Below are positions 23,888 through 34,855 of a stretch of DNA of 64,000 nt, one piece after another. Under the pieces are notes generated by a model. The model was given only the letters and a program-made list of their open reading frames with translations, was not told the origin of the DNA and did not search any database. Position numbers and translations under genes: made by a program. Every line of letters begins with the position of its first letter. Positions within the stretch are counted from its first letter, which is position 1. Origin of the DNA: Riptortus pedestris (taxonomy: Eukaryota; Arthropoda; Insecta; Hemiptera; Alydidae); the NCBI GenBank assembly GCA_019009955.1, contig CM032230.1, forward strand, positions 30,496,501 to 30,560,500, in the 5' to 3' direction.

Positions 23888-24096
23888 GGGCTCAGGTTAG
23901 CCATGTGAGTTAAAGCGTTGACCTTAATCTTACGTGGTAAACGTAGAGTGGCGAGTTCGATTCCAGCCTGGGCAATGTAATTCATTAAATAACATCATAA
24001 GTCCCACCCTGGCTACAAAAGGTTGGCAACCTGTAGATAAACCGCCCTAATTAGCCTTAGTTGCAAAAAGTGGACGTTAATAAATAATAATAATGT
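23888..24096 (+). mobile_element. tRNA-derived SINE, best copy
   Basis: Complete layout: tRNA-like head (23890-23975) with an A-box-like 'ttagccatgtgagtt' and a B box GTTCGATTCC (23958-23967), a roughly 100-bp body, and an AATAATAATA-rich tail (24079-24096). The RNA polymerase III promoter boxes would drive transcription from inside. Mobilisation would need a LINE reverse transcriptase acting on the 3' tail; which LINE is unknown. Confidence 0.8.
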
Positions 24097-24099
24097 TAA

Positions 24100-25029
24100 A
24101 TAACGTGAACATGAAATTGGTCTAAAAGACACGAATATAAGGAGAAATCGAGACAATGAGATACTCGAGCAGTTGCTGCACCACTGTGACATTTGCAGCA
24201 AGATTTATGGTACTTCTTGATAGAGAACCTTAGTTCAGAATAGCAGTATGAATACATACGTTTCACAACAGAGCCAGCCTTAATAGAAATGAGGTGCAGC
24301 ATTATTGTCGCTGAAAATTAGGTAAATCGTAATACCATATTCCCCCCGAAGATCCATAAATATTCATTTACTGATCATGGGGACGTATGGAAGGTCAATC
24401 ATAGGGTATGGCAAGGACAATGAAAATATGAAGATGTTAAGAAAATCAATGAAGCCGTAGTGACCCTAATCAACCGTTGGTTAGAACGAGATTTGGACGA
24501 AAGTAAAAACATCCGGAAGCTAGATCGCTGTATAAAATAGATTCGATTAACAGAAATCAGCTGCTTAACTCTGACAGTTCGCCAATAGACGACCATTGAA
24601 AACTCCAAAAAGCCTTTTGCAGTTAAGAATGAAATACTTGGGATATGAAAAGAGCGCTAACTGCCAAACTGCGGAATCCCCATAGGGGATGAAAATGTGT
24701 TTGATGAGCATGACCTTCAATATTTAGAATGACATGCAAAATTATACTGCTCCCAGAAACCTTCAAGATACTTACATTCATTAAGATTGACAGAATGAAC
24801 CCGTACGAAGAACTAGCCTTGGGTGACAAAAAGCCTGTGCGACGAGGAGAGCGTTGTTAAACATTTACTCTCAAACAGTCACTTGGGAAGAAGTCACAAG
24901 CAAAATTTAGCCCTATTAATTGACTCCCTGAGATGAGAGAGCCTGCCTTCTAGAAACTTGCGTTTTCATGGAATCATTTTGGTCTGACAAGGGCGTTTAT
25001 CGGTCCAAAACTACATAACAGAGTTAAAT
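24100..25029. other. Possible decayed LINE interior
   Basis: No single motif is convincing. Short plus-strand frames are interrupted often. The stretch lies just upstream of the reverse-transcriptase-like piece at 25030, so it may be the same dead element. Confidence 0.25.
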
Positions 25030-25210
25030 AAGGATTAAGATTGCATTGCTTATCTCATATTACAACAAGCTTCCCGATCACTAGCCCTGGAGTAAGTAAG
25101 AAAGAAGGGCACTCAAGAGTAGGTCTGCAAAAAAACGTAGGTTAGAGGAGAAAAATTCATTGCATATGGAGATGATGAAACTGTCTTAGAAAGTTGTAGG
25201 GGGCTGTGTT
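25030..25210 (+). pseudogene. LINE reverse transcriptase relic (palm motif)
   Basis: One plus frame, with several stops, reads S-L-A-L-E, K-K-G-T-Q-E and then E-K-F-I-A-Y-G-D-D-E-T-V-L. The last resembles the catalytic A-Y-A-D-D box of non-LTR reverse transcriptases with Ala changed to Gly, and the spacing to the preceding A-L-E is as in that family. Too short and broken for clade assignment. Confidence 0.35.
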
Positions 25211-26165
25211 TATAGTTGGGAAACGTGAGCGGTGACTGAACATTTTGAAGAAAAGTTTATAAGACAAGATCCTATTCAAAAATAGTGATAAAATTTGATT
25301 GCGATAATGGTGGCCAAAAATATAAAATTTTTGTATAATGGATTATTAAAAGACAAAAAAAAACATGAAAACGAAACTATAGTGGTTATCGTTTCAATCA
25401 ATAAAATGCTTTTTTCCATTATTTTTTGTTGCATAATTAGTGCCTATCACGAGATAGAAGCATTTGGGGAAAGTTATATTTATCTTATTTACACAAATAT
25501 CAAACCAATACATAGAATTTAACTTTTATTTTTTTAAGGAAAATGTCTTATTAAAATTGGCTTATTTGTCTTTTATAATACGCAGTATTATCTTCTAATA
25601 CTATATCTAATTCATGGTTTAATATTTTGAGTTTATCCAAAATAAAAGGGTAAAGAAACATGAAATGGCATTTGCCCTACTTAAGTTGGGTTTATATATT
25701 GGATGGAAGGAGGTAGCAATAGGGCTATTCGGCCAAAATCCATCAGGTTATGATTCTGTGGAGCGGGAAATGATGTTTGCCACATGAGCGATCTGCCAAT
25801 ATCTCCGTTGGGCCGAGGGATGTCAGGAGTGTTTCGAATTTTCTCAAGCGCATTGCATTGATCCCCAATTTCCATTGATATAGAAGTTTGATTGACTATC
25901 TAGCAATTTGATACCAAAGGAAAATTGAGAATTTTCATTGAAACAGAGAGCTAATATCACAAATGTATTGTGATTGAAGTTTAGTGCGGTGGATAAAAAT
26001 AACATGTGAAATTGGTATGTGTCCATCATTTATACGCTGGCTTTGCTCTTACCAACAGCCCTGGGGTTTTCAAAATCAGTTATTACGGACGCCAAACTTC
26101 ATATGCCAGGCCAACTGAAGGCAAAAAGGTAAATTATCCCACATATTTTTGGTTCCTGGCTATTA
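25211..26165. other. Unassigned stretch
   Basis: Only chance frames of under 80 codons. No repeat recognised. Confidence 0.45.
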
Positions 26166-26167
26166 AG

Positions 26168-26720
26168 TCATTGACTTTTTTTTAGTGGTAAGGGCCAATC
26201 GTGTACGTTGGCCCTTTGTGTTCTTCCAGTCGTCATAAACTGTTTCATTGTGATATAGTTCCCTTCGGAGGCTATCATTTGCCTTAGATCTGGCGCGTAG
26301 CTTAAGGTGCTTCTCATTAACTTTTGGCTACTTGCGTCACATCTGTAGCGGGTCAGAAGCATATACTCCACCCGCTCTCGACTTTGGCACATTGCAATAC
26401 TTGTGTAGGACCTGTGCAAAGTCACCATGTCCCGTAGGAAATGAGTGGTCCTGTAAACCACGTCAAGCCAATCCCTGCCAGTCTTTCTTGCACCATTGTA
26501 AAAAAACTCTTTGTTGGTGGAGGTCTCCATTCCTTTTCCCACTCGTCTTCCATCCAGCACTTTGCTGCAGGTTTCACTAAACCCAACATTAGCTTCTATC
26601 TTCAGAATATCTATATTTTCTAGCAGTTCTCATCGTGTAAATAGAGGAAGAGGCCACCCTTCGATGCATCGTTCTACTGTTTTTGCACGAAGTCCAACGA
26701 ATCTATGTTAGACACCTTCT
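26168..26720 (-). pseudogene. LINE ORF2 C-terminal relic, frameshifted
   Basis: Three minus frames together give a LINE C-terminus: W-E-K-E-W-R-P-P-P-T-K with downstream L-A-G-I-G, then T-G-H-G-D-F-A-Q-V-L-H-K-Y (plus-strand 26383-26440), then a 3' stretch ending at TGA near 26168. The T-G-H-G-x-F-x-x-x-L-H-K/R motif is typical of the region after the reverse transcriptase in R1/Jockey-like elements. At least two frameshifts separate the parts. The uninterrupted 130-codon frame here mixes correct and shifted sequence. Confidence 0.5.
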
Positions 26721-26986
26721 TTAAGATAATTTTGCATGCCTTCGATAATTTAATCAATGTCATTCTACTCTGAGCTACCAATTGTCCTTTTCTCAAAATG
26801 CACAAAAACGCAGGCACTCCAGCACAAAAGCCAGTTAAATATTCCTTGCAATATTACAGAGAACCCACCTTATAACATACCACCATTTAAATCTCCCAAA
26901 AAATTGAAATAAAAACACTTAATATTTTGTTGTTCTTCCTCAATCTGAATAATAATAAATAAATGTTACAATACATGCCATAGAGA

Positions 26987-27050
26987 CTCAGGAGCTCAGG
27001 TATGCCATGTGAGTTAGGGTGTTGGTCTTAAAACTGCCGGTAAACCTTCT
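26987..27050 (+). mobile_element. SINE head fragment
   Basis: Only the tRNA-like 5' part: 'gagctcaggtatgccatgtg', 'agttagggtgttggtctta', 'ggtaaacc'. It stops before the B box. Confidence 0.5.
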
Positions 27051-27394
27051 AATTCTAAATATGACTTGAATATCATATAGTAATTTAGTTCCGTCAGTGT
27101 ATATAATTTTATCGCCAGTCTTTTTTAATGGATAGTCAGTAACATTACTGGCTGATCTTCGAATTAACAAGATAAGCGTTTGTCCCTCGGCCAGCATATG
27201 GTTTAGTAAAGTTGGACTGCATCAATAACTTCTAAGGCGCTGTAGAATTACGTTGAACGTACGGTTAATACCCTGAATTTTAATAATTCATAAAGCATTA
27301 TATAAGATTTTGTAGAGAATGAAATAGTTCATTTCCGTATTGATAAGCAGTTCTAGTGCTTTATGCAATTTTTGAATCCTGACAACTACTGAAC

Positions 27395-27600
27395 AGAGTC
27401 CACTGTTTGTTACTATGGGTAATTAGGGCTTATCTACAGGTTACGCTTTTCTGGCACGGGTGGGACTAAGTATTTTATTTAATGAGTTCGTCACTAAATA
27501 AATTCCTATTGCCCAGGTAGGAATCGAACTCACCACTCTGGGTTTAACATGTGATATCAGGGCCAACGCTTAACTCACAAGGCTACCCAATACTCGGGAG
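27395..27600 (-). mobile_element. tRNA-derived SINE, near full length
   Basis: The body ('attagggcttatctacagg', 'gggactaagtattttattta') and head ('ggaatcgaactcaccactc', 'aacatgtgatatcaggg', 'aactcacaaggctaccc') are in order. The A-rich tail at the left is eroded. Confidence 0.75.
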
Positions 27601-27736
27601 GGAAATCCTACCTAATTTGAACAAAAATCTGATTCGGGAATATATGTTAAAGGAAATATTTCGCCCTACTTCATTTAAAATTATTTGGAAAACAGGTTTA
27701 AATAACAGAAAGTTTTCCCACTAATTTCTTTATTAA

Positions 27737-27778
27737 AGCACTAGGCCTATCGGCACGTTAGTGCCATCATCAGGTGCT
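27737..27778 (-). ncRNA. Hammerhead-ribozyme-like motif (probably inactive)
   Basis: On the minus strand the order is AGCAC, CTGATGA, T, GGCAC-TAAC-GTGCC, GATA, GGCC, TA, GTGCT. AGCAC pairs with GTGCT exactly where hammerhead stem I would lie, GGCAC/GTGCC forms stem II, and GGCC is a tiny palindromic stem III of the kind seen in minimal type I ribozymes of retroelements. Against activity: GATA replaces the invariant GAAA, and one extra T lies between CTGATGA and stem II. The 5' and 3' context is AT-rich with no coding frame recognised. Confidence 0.35.
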
Positions 27779-29224
27779 ATCAAACAAACAAAAAAGAAAC
27801 ATGCTTAGGCCAAGTGATGTATCCAATACTTACATTTTGAAATGTTTTAACAAAATAGAATTACATACTAACATCAGGCTTACAAAGCAGTCCTATCTTA
27901 AAAATGTTAAAATCAAACATAAACGAATATATTATAGTTTAATTAATTAAAGATATAGTTAAAATTAAATAACGTCAATAAATATTTTGAACATTAAATA
28001 TATCTATCTTCTATAAAAACGTTTCTACAAATTAACAATTATCCTACCTTTGTTGTATAATGGATAGTAGCGCTTCGGCTTTGGGGATACCACTTGCCAC
28101 TAGCAGAGAGACAGCCAGGCATACTCAGCAGAAGAAGAACTCGGCATTTCCAATTGTACGTTTAGGCAGATACCCCTCCGTCTCTCCTGCACAATGTAAA
28201 GGGGTTCCAGTTTCTGAATTTTTTTTTGGTCATGTTCAATAACCAATAAAGCTACCTCGTGTGCGGATTTTTATCCTTTTCTTTTATCAAATGCTGGAGG
28301 AACGTTGAGTCCATTCTAAAAAAAAAAATATATTTCGTTTGAACGTGATATATCTCCTTTCCAATGAATCAGACATGAAAATGTCCTAGAATTTAATTTA
28401 TGAAAACCAACATTTTTCACTGTTCAAATATTTCAATTACTTAGTTGAAGGAAGTAAAATTGTAAAGTCTTTTCATTTTCAATCAATTAGATCAAATAAA
28501 TTTTATCCATTTTCCAAAATGATTCAATTATTTTCATTTTAAAAGTAATCATTTTATAAAGTGCTTTATATTTGTGACTAGACTTCTAACCGGCCACTTA
28601 CACTGTTGTAGCCTAGAAATGGGAATATTTTTTTTTTCTTATTTCTTAAATTAATTAAAGTTTTTTTTTAAAACTTTTTTTTTTAATTTGCTCGTGTAAA
28701 ATACTTGAGAAACTAAAAGGATAATATGACAATGTGAAGAGTTCTTTGATTAAAACAAGAAGGAGCCACGTATTTTACCCCAGATGAGAGCAAAATAACT
28801 TGATAAAAAGTTTAAATTTGTTTTTGTAATTGTAGGCCGAACTTGCTTTGAGAACTGCTTACAACTAGTTAAAGGTAGTAGGTAAAAACATGAAGAGCCC
28901 GAGATAAGGAGTGGGAGGAGAGCGAGAACTCCGTCCTGACTCTTGAGGAGAACTTTCAAAAGGCTTTAGAGGAAAAGTTCCTTAACAGTTTGCTTTTGCT
29001 TAAGATCGGGCTCAAAATAGCATTTAGAATAACTTATTATGCCACCTGAATACCCGTAAGTTTGGCGCTCTTCCTAGAACAAAATCGTTTCATGGGGACT
29101 TACAGGTGTACTTTCAATTTTGAAAGTGCCTTCGGTGTACGTTCTTTTGTACTTTAGTGTTGCCATTGAAAAGAAGAACGCAAACATCGAATTTTCTTTA
29201 AGAACATTTGCTCATTTACAATAC
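27779..29224. other. Unassigned stretch
   Basis: No gene recognised. A 60-codon frame at 28060-28242 has no known motif. 28320-28700 is very AT-rich with homopolymer runs. Confidence 0.4.
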
Positions 29225-29228
29225 ATAT

Positions 29229-29820
29229 TGTTACGTTTATTACAAAAATAATAAACGTTGTTTATTTGAGTTCTTTTGGATTGCAAAATGAAACACTCAA
29301 GCTTTTGAGTTTTATCAATGCACAATTTATTTAATATTGCACTACATACTTGGTAAATTATTCTTACCTATTAATCACAGTATGCACTGATAACTACACT
29401 TCATATTGCACAGTCCAATAACTTACGATCTTTGAAGTTCATAAAAACACGGCACTGCACTGATCTTCACAAAGAACACGGCACTACGCTGTTCTTTACA
29501 TAAACATGGTACTGCACTCTTCTTCAACATAAGACACTTTACCCCACTGCACCTATCACTGTTCACTAAAGATGCACTGAATGCACTGTTATTCACTTGA
29601 AGAGAGCTGAGAACAAACTATCTCTTGGGTCGACCTGAGTCACTTTTATAGCTTGGCAGCTAACATCAAATATCATGCCGAGGAATGGCTAGACGGCATC
29701 TCTTTGGACTCTTCGGGCGCCAATGGTCCTTCCATCGGTCGGCTCCTTTCATTTACTTTGTACTTCTTAAATATGTGATTAACTCTGTTTAATTTTTTCA
29801 TGTACTTAGTTTTTGTAACA
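29229..29820 (-). mobile_element. Solo LTR of an LTR retrotransposon
   Basis: Termini TGTTAC...GTAACA (TG...CA rule), with ATAT on both sides as a possible 4-bp target duplication (29225-29228, 29821-29824; TA-rich, so weak on its own). In element orientation it has a TATAAAAG box (reverse at 29643-29650) and an AATAAA signal near 29327. Repeated 'acagtgc', 'gccgtgtt' and 'aagaacag' motifs lie downstream of the TATA box. No gag or pol lies nearby, so it is a solo LTR. Related sequences lie at 35595-35946 and 50580-51782. Confidence 0.75.
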
Positions 29821-30026
29821 ATATATTATACCGAGGTGGAGACGTCATAAAATGCTCTTACCTCAATGGCAACACTGCCAAAGAGGTTTTCAAGACAGTA
29901 GGAGATGTTGATTGATATGATATTCTCAACAGGCTTGTTCGTAATTTTTTGCTAATTAAAATATTTTTAGTTGTGCATCATTGCGTATATTAATTGTGTA
30001 AGAGACTATCAAATGAGGCATCTCGC

Positions 30027-30524
30027 AATTTTTGTCTTATCGTTACCAAACTTGATATATAATCGTTTTATTTGAAAAGAAAGATCAAGTTTTTAACTTG
30101 TCAAAATCGGGACCTCCCCCGGGAAGCGGGTTTAGAGGGGGAGAATTTCAAAAATGCTTAATATCTCCGTTATAATGCGTCATATCGAAAAATTGTATAG
30201 AACAAGTGTTATTGCAAATGTAATATTCTATTAATGTTGTTCTGTACATTTTTTCACTACTTTGATTATTAACCGAAATATTTGCATTTTTTAGTTTTCG
30301 GTCTTCAGTAAAGCCCCACTCCTACTCATCTCTTTTTAACAATATGCTACATATTACCACACTTGTCATATTACCAATAGGCTGTTATATTATTAAGCAT
30401 TTCATTTGAAGCCTAAATACCAAATATAGTAGGACATATGACTTTTACTTTTGAGATAAATGCAAATACGTAACGTACGTGGGAAATGTGCTTAGTAACG
30501 CAGCCCCTGCGTAATGAACTTTTT
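30027..30524 (-). mobile_element. HINE-like element, 5' portion
   Basis: From beside the core ('cgcaatttttgtcttatcg') through the G-rich tract (30115-30145) to a 5' end with a worn hairpin (ACGCAGCCCCTGCGT then AATGAAC). The 3' half is missing. Confidence 0.75.
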
Positions 30525-30637
30525 AGCAGATTTCCTTTAAGGGAAATCAGCTATTGAGGTCGTACTCATGGCGCGATTTTCGAAAAAATTCTTCAAATGT
30601 CCATCGATCTTACCAAGGAGATGACGAAAATGAGGTC
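30525..30637 (-). mobile_element. HINE-like element, 3' portion of a second copy
   Basis: Begins exactly where the previous 5' terminus ends, with AGCAGATTTCCCTTTAAGGG, and stops at 'gaggtc' before any TA core. Two copies joined head to tail, or one insertion next to another. Confidence 0.7.
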
Positions 30638-30655
30638 GATGAGACCAAAGTTTGA

Positions 30656-30905
30656 CACAGAGAGGATCATCTCGGTAAAAAATTGGTCCTAGAGGCTATA
30701 GAAATTAACAAGAGAACGAATACGATAAACGGCGTGGACGGTGTCACTCTCTTTGAGACATGGAAAACCATATTAAATAAAACCCAAACCATATGATTGA
30801 AGTAGCTATTCAAATTAATTGCCTGACGAAGATGGACGCATTTCCATCGATAATTTGCAGAACAACGAAAATTCCAACCACTGGACCAGATAGCCGAGGT
30901 ACTCA
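30656..30905 (+). pseudogene. Penelope-like element 3' relic
   Basis: One frame reads H-R-E-D-H-L-G-K-K, L-V-L-E-A-I-E-I-N-K-R and T-L-F-E-T-W-K-T-I-L to TGA at 30798-30800. E-A-I-E-I followed by N and a closing W-x-x-I-L resembles the C-terminal end of the GIY-YIG endonuclease region of Penelope-like retroelements. After the stop, 30822-30905 contains CCTGACGAAGATGG and a later ATCGATAA. This non-coding part recurs in reverse at 54095-54320, supporting one family. Confidence 0.4.
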
Positions 30906-30911
30906 CAATGA

Positions 30912-31845
30912 TTTATATATATAATTATACTTTACGTGTGTATATCAATGAACTCCTCCTAAACGGCAGAACCGAACTGAATGAATTTTGTTGTACGCGT
31001 TTGGGTGACACCCTGGATGGTGTAGCGTCACAAATCAGCCCGGCAGATAGAGCAGGAGGGGGTGCCGTAAGGGAGGCCTAAAATTGAAAATAGCGATATT
31101 TCGTTTCCTATTGGTTTTTCAGCAAATATGCACAAGTTAAAAGTGGTTTATGTTGTTATTTAGAGTAACGTTTCTTATATTCACTTTTTTTGTATATCAA
31201 AGTATAAACGAGATATACAGAACAAATTGAAGTGGGAGCCAACAATTTTATTGGACACTAACGATTGAACCGAACTTAACAAAACTCTATATGTATACTG
31301 GCATTAATCCTTCCGTGATTATAAGCTATATTATTTTTTTTAGTTTCGAACGGGAGTGGGGGTTATAAGGGAGGACTGAATAAAAAATTCGGGATATTTC
31401 ATTTTCTATTTATTTTCGGGCAAACGTGCACATAACAAAAGTTGTTTACTTTGTTATTTAGAGTAAATTTTGTTTTATACATTTTTTTGGGGAACAATGT
31501 ATGAAGCAAGTAATTTGCGTAGAAATATTGATATACTCAACAATTCTTTCCAATATGACCTACCAGGATAGATTAATACAAATCTATGTTAATACTTTGT
31601 CCTTAATAATTGAAATCTATGCATAATGCACAGGAGACGGGAAATATGACGATTTGGAGGACAGTGAAGACTTACATAAAAAATTAATTTTATTATTAAC
31701 AAATCCACAGCAACGACAGGTGCAAACCCTAAACACTGTGACGGGTAAATGTCAAAATATCATGGAAAGAAAAGCCTTGCCAAAAAAATACCATCACCAT
31801 TCAGCCTCAAATTAATTCCCGAGCGAAACCGGGTATCTGAGCTAG
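30912..31845 (+). mobile_element. Helitron_A copy 2
   Basis: 3' end: hairpin (CCCGAGCGAAACCGGG, imperfect), TATCTGAG and CTAG at 31842-31845. Two internal units only (about 31070-31370 and 31370-31500). The 5' end differs from copies 1 and 3 after the TA-like 'atatataattatac'. A HINE 3' half follows the CTAG within 15 bp. Confidence 0.7.
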
Positions 31846-31849
31846 TATG

Positions 31850-31975
31850 TATATATATATTTACAATTTTGAATGTTCCTCATTTTCGTCATATCCTGGG
31901 TGGGATGACGACATTCTTCGAAAATCGCGTCATGAGTACGACCTCAATAGTTTTGATCTGCTAATATATGGTTAG
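31850..31975 (+). mobile_element. HINE-like 3' end
   Basis: Short TA remnant, 'tttgaatgttcctcattttc', then 'cgcgtcatgagtacgacctc', ending at a damaged terminus (TTTTGATCTGCTAA) without the palindrome. Confidence 0.65.
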
Positions 31976-32052
31976 GTGAGATCAGTAGTGTGTCCATATC
32001 TTTCACGTGGGAAATGTGCTTAGTTTGCGCAGCCCCGACGTGGTGGAATCTT
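31976..32052 (-). mobile_element. HINE-like 5' end fragment, inverted
   Basis: 'atatggttaggtgagatc', 'cacgtgggaaatgtgcttag', then GCGCAGCCCCGACGTGG: a reverse 5' terminus with two changes. It faces the preceding 3' end. Confidence 0.6.
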
Positions 32053-32867
32053 CATCTTGTGGCCACGTCATACGACAGCTAGGGTTTGACCATATGAGAC
32101 TAGTAGTATATCTAGGCGTGGGATGCTGCGGCTGTATATTTGATGCAGAGATAAGATGAGGTGGAGGGGACTGACAAGAGATGAGACCTCTCTATTGGGT
32201 AATGCATCCACCAACCGGGTCTCGGCACTCACAAGTCCCAGCTAAATATTGCATAGTCTTACCAACCAGCTCTACCAGTGTCACACTCTCTCTCTCATAC
32301 ATTTTTCACTAAGCAACCAGCTACCCTTTTCCAAAATAGAAATAGATTACATAATTACAATAACGGAATAATGGAAGCTTATCATTCGTTCTGCAGAAAG
32401 AATTCTTAATGGACTCATTTCACCAAGCATGCTCTGCAACGTATTTGGCACTTTAAATCGTCTAGTATTTTGAAAGAATTCGTTAATATGACTCACATTA
32501 TTACAATTTTAGAATGATGCCCCTATATTAACATACGCATACCCAGTCTGGCTGGGCATTATTATTATTATTTATTTGAGATGCCGCTACAATGGCGATT
32601 CATCTATTAACATGTTTGAATATAATTTTACAAGATTAAATAAATATTAAAATTTTTACACAGCTAACTTTTACAAATGTACAAAATAAATAGAATGGAC
32701 AAAACTAAATATAAATTGTTAGTATATTTATTTATGAGGAAAAAATACAAAATAAAAATAAAACAGCAAAGGAAAAAGAAAAGATAAATAAAAATAAAAG
32801 AAAAACTGTAAATAGTTAAACTGGAAGGAGGCAAAACTTATATTCCACAGTGTTGCTGTATATAACT
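32053..32867. other. Unassigned stretch
   Basis: 32570-32830 is extremely AT-rich. It is probably the 3' untranslated trailer of the LINE relic to the right, read on minus, but no tail is certain. Confidence 0.35.
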
Positions 32868-33318
32868 TTCATAATTGAAGATAATAGCTTTTATATTTCA
32901 TCAAATAATCCATTATTTCTTAAATAGTTAAAAACATCATCTACAAATTGGCTACTGTTGGCCAGTAGTTCGCATACATTTGTGGGCCATGGGTACGTTT
33001 TCACTTGTATGCAGTCAGTATGTGTTTTACAGTCAGCGGCGGTCTACTGCAGTAGCGACATAGGTTCATCTTCCTTGCTCAGTAGATATGAATGATTAGT
33101 CTAGTGTGTCCTGTGCGTAGTTGTGTAAGTACAATTTCTTCTCTTCTAGAGTGTCTATTACTTGAAGTCCAGTTGAGCGTGTTTGATTTGATTTCTCTAA
33201 GTTTACTGTCAGTGTTATACCATAAATTATTCCAGTCGTTAATTACGAGTTTCCTTATTTGAGAGAAGGCGTTTTGATGAAGTATGTCCAAAAAATCTAT
33301 TTGTTCAAGTTGAGTTGA
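32868..33318 (-). pseudogene. Jockey-like LINE ORF2 C-terminus, truncated
   Basis: The minus frame at 33291-33079 reads W-N-N-L-W-Y, L-R-E-I-K, S-R-R-E-E-I-V-L-T-Q-L-R-T-G-H-T-R-L-I. The pattern E-E-x-V-L-T-x-L-R-x-G-H-T-x-L is diagnostic for the tail of Jockey/X-type LINE polymerases. Beyond one stop come N-L-C-R-Y-C-S-R and L-T-V-K-H-I-L (the zinc-binding C-x-x-C...H region, last Cys lost) and a final D-D-V-F-N-Y-L-R-N-N-G-L-F-D-E-I. The 5' end is cut at about 33318. Confidence 0.7.
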
Positions 33319-33329
33319 TTGTTTAGCTG

Positions 33330-33622
33330 CTTTGTTTGTTTAGCGGCAAATGCTCCTCGGTTTGTTAGGAACAGCCAAATCCACAGGGAATTGGAGGTTG
33401 CTCCTATTTCAGTTCATCTTCAACAACTTGTAAGGAAGTATCATGGCAGCCTTCCGATGTCAAGTGGAGCCACTCATTATAATTTAGGTGCAATGACTGA
33501 AGGACGACTACGTCCGAGGTTGTACGAAAATCTCTTAATTTTGTAACTCATCTTATAATAACACTTTGTGTATAATACTTATGTATTGGTGGACCAAATA
33601 AATTTTCTTTTTCTTTCTTTCT
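33330..33622 (+). pseudogene. LINE ORF2 C-terminus, opposite orientation
   Basis: Open from about 33319 to TAA at 33544-33546. It contains A-N-A-P-R-F-V-R-N-S-Q-I-H-R-E-L, then L-Q-Q-L-V-R-K-Y-H. The P-W/R-F-V-R-N-x-x-x-H-R-D/E-L motif marks the extreme C-terminus of insect Jockey-like LINE polymerases, where the PWFVRN form is usual. The remaining about 75 residues end the protein. A trailer with 'aaataaattttc' and a TTTC-rich tail follows. It is 5' truncated at the junction with the minus-strand LINE. Confidence 0.6.
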
Positions 33623-34308
33623 AGAATGATGAACCACATTAATGAATCAGAAGAATAAATCTTTAGCCTGAGACCATAAATAATTTCTTTAAAAAGGAAG
33701 GTTCCAGGCGGCTTATAGCCTCCGATTGTTTAGCTTTATTTATTCTGCCTTATTTTCGGCTAGCTTTCAAGCATCTTTATGACATAACGTATTTTTTCCT
33801 CATTTTATGAGAGCAACTATGTATTTTCTATTATAAGTTTCTATTTAGCTTTGCCAATATTTATTTTTAATATGTAAATTCTTATTTACAAGTAATGCAG
33901 TAATGTGTTTAAAATAAAAATTAAAAAAGAATCTCAGAAGAAATGTTTTTAAAACATGAATAGGTTTTATTTTTTTATTGTTGAATTTTGCCTTTTTACA
34001 ATATATTAACAAGCCGCTTCATTAAAAAATATTGGGTAGAGCCACAAAATTGTTTTATTAATAAACACCGCCGTCATATATAACAATAGAAATGAAAAAC
34101 GTTTATGTACACTTTTTCTGTATCTCTAACAGGTTTCTGTTTTGTATTTTCCTTATCTAAATCACCACTAAAACCATTATACTGCTCTAAAAATTAGATC
34201 CTAAAGATTAAAAGGAAAACTTATATTCTGGATTTCGAGGACAACGGACAATAATTTCCATCTTAAGTATTAAATAATAATTTTTATGAAACTCTAAATA
34301 TGATAAAG
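33623..34308. other. AT-rich spacer, no feature seen
   Basis: Nothing recognised. Confidence 0.5.
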
Positions 34309-34855
34309 TCCGTCATGTAGGGGCTGCGTTAACTAAGCATATTTCCCGCGTGCGCCACGAATTTACATTTATCTCAAAACTTAAAAGTTCAATGAGGACA
34401 ATACTTGGTATTTAAGTTTCAAATAAAGTGCTTCATAACATAGAAAATATTGTTAATATGAGTAGGAGTGGGGCTTTACTGAAGACTGAAAACTAAAAAA
34501 TACAAATATTTCATTTATTAATCAGGAAAGTGAAAAAAATGTACATAACAACATTACATTTGCAATAAGATTGGTTCTATACAATATTTCGATCCGACTC
34601 ATAATAACGGAGATATTAAGAATTTTCGAAATTCTCCCCCTGTAAACCCCCCCCCCCACTCCGATTTCAGATGATCATTCTTTTTGTATAAAAAGACTAA
34701 ATATATATATATTCACACACACACACATAGTTTTGAACGGACCTCATTTTCGTCATCTCCTGGGTAGGATCGATGGACATTTGAAGAAAAATTTCGAAAA
34801 TCGCGTCATGAGTACTACCTCAATAGCTGATTTCCTATAACGGAAATCTGCTAAT
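34309..34855 (+). mobile_element. HINE-like element, full length, variant core
   Basis: Both ends are present: GTCCGTCATGTAGGGGCTGCG at the 5' side and AAATCTGCTAATAAAAC at the 3' side (palindrome changed to TTTCCTATAACGGAAA). The core is short TA followed by (CA)n (34699-34728), and the palindrome before the core has been lost with part of the flank. Confidence 0.8.

Noticed and set aside
24100..25029. A complete LINE from 24.1 to 25.2 kb
   Set aside because: Only the Y-G-D-D-like part is recognisable; the upstream frames are too broken to support an annotation.
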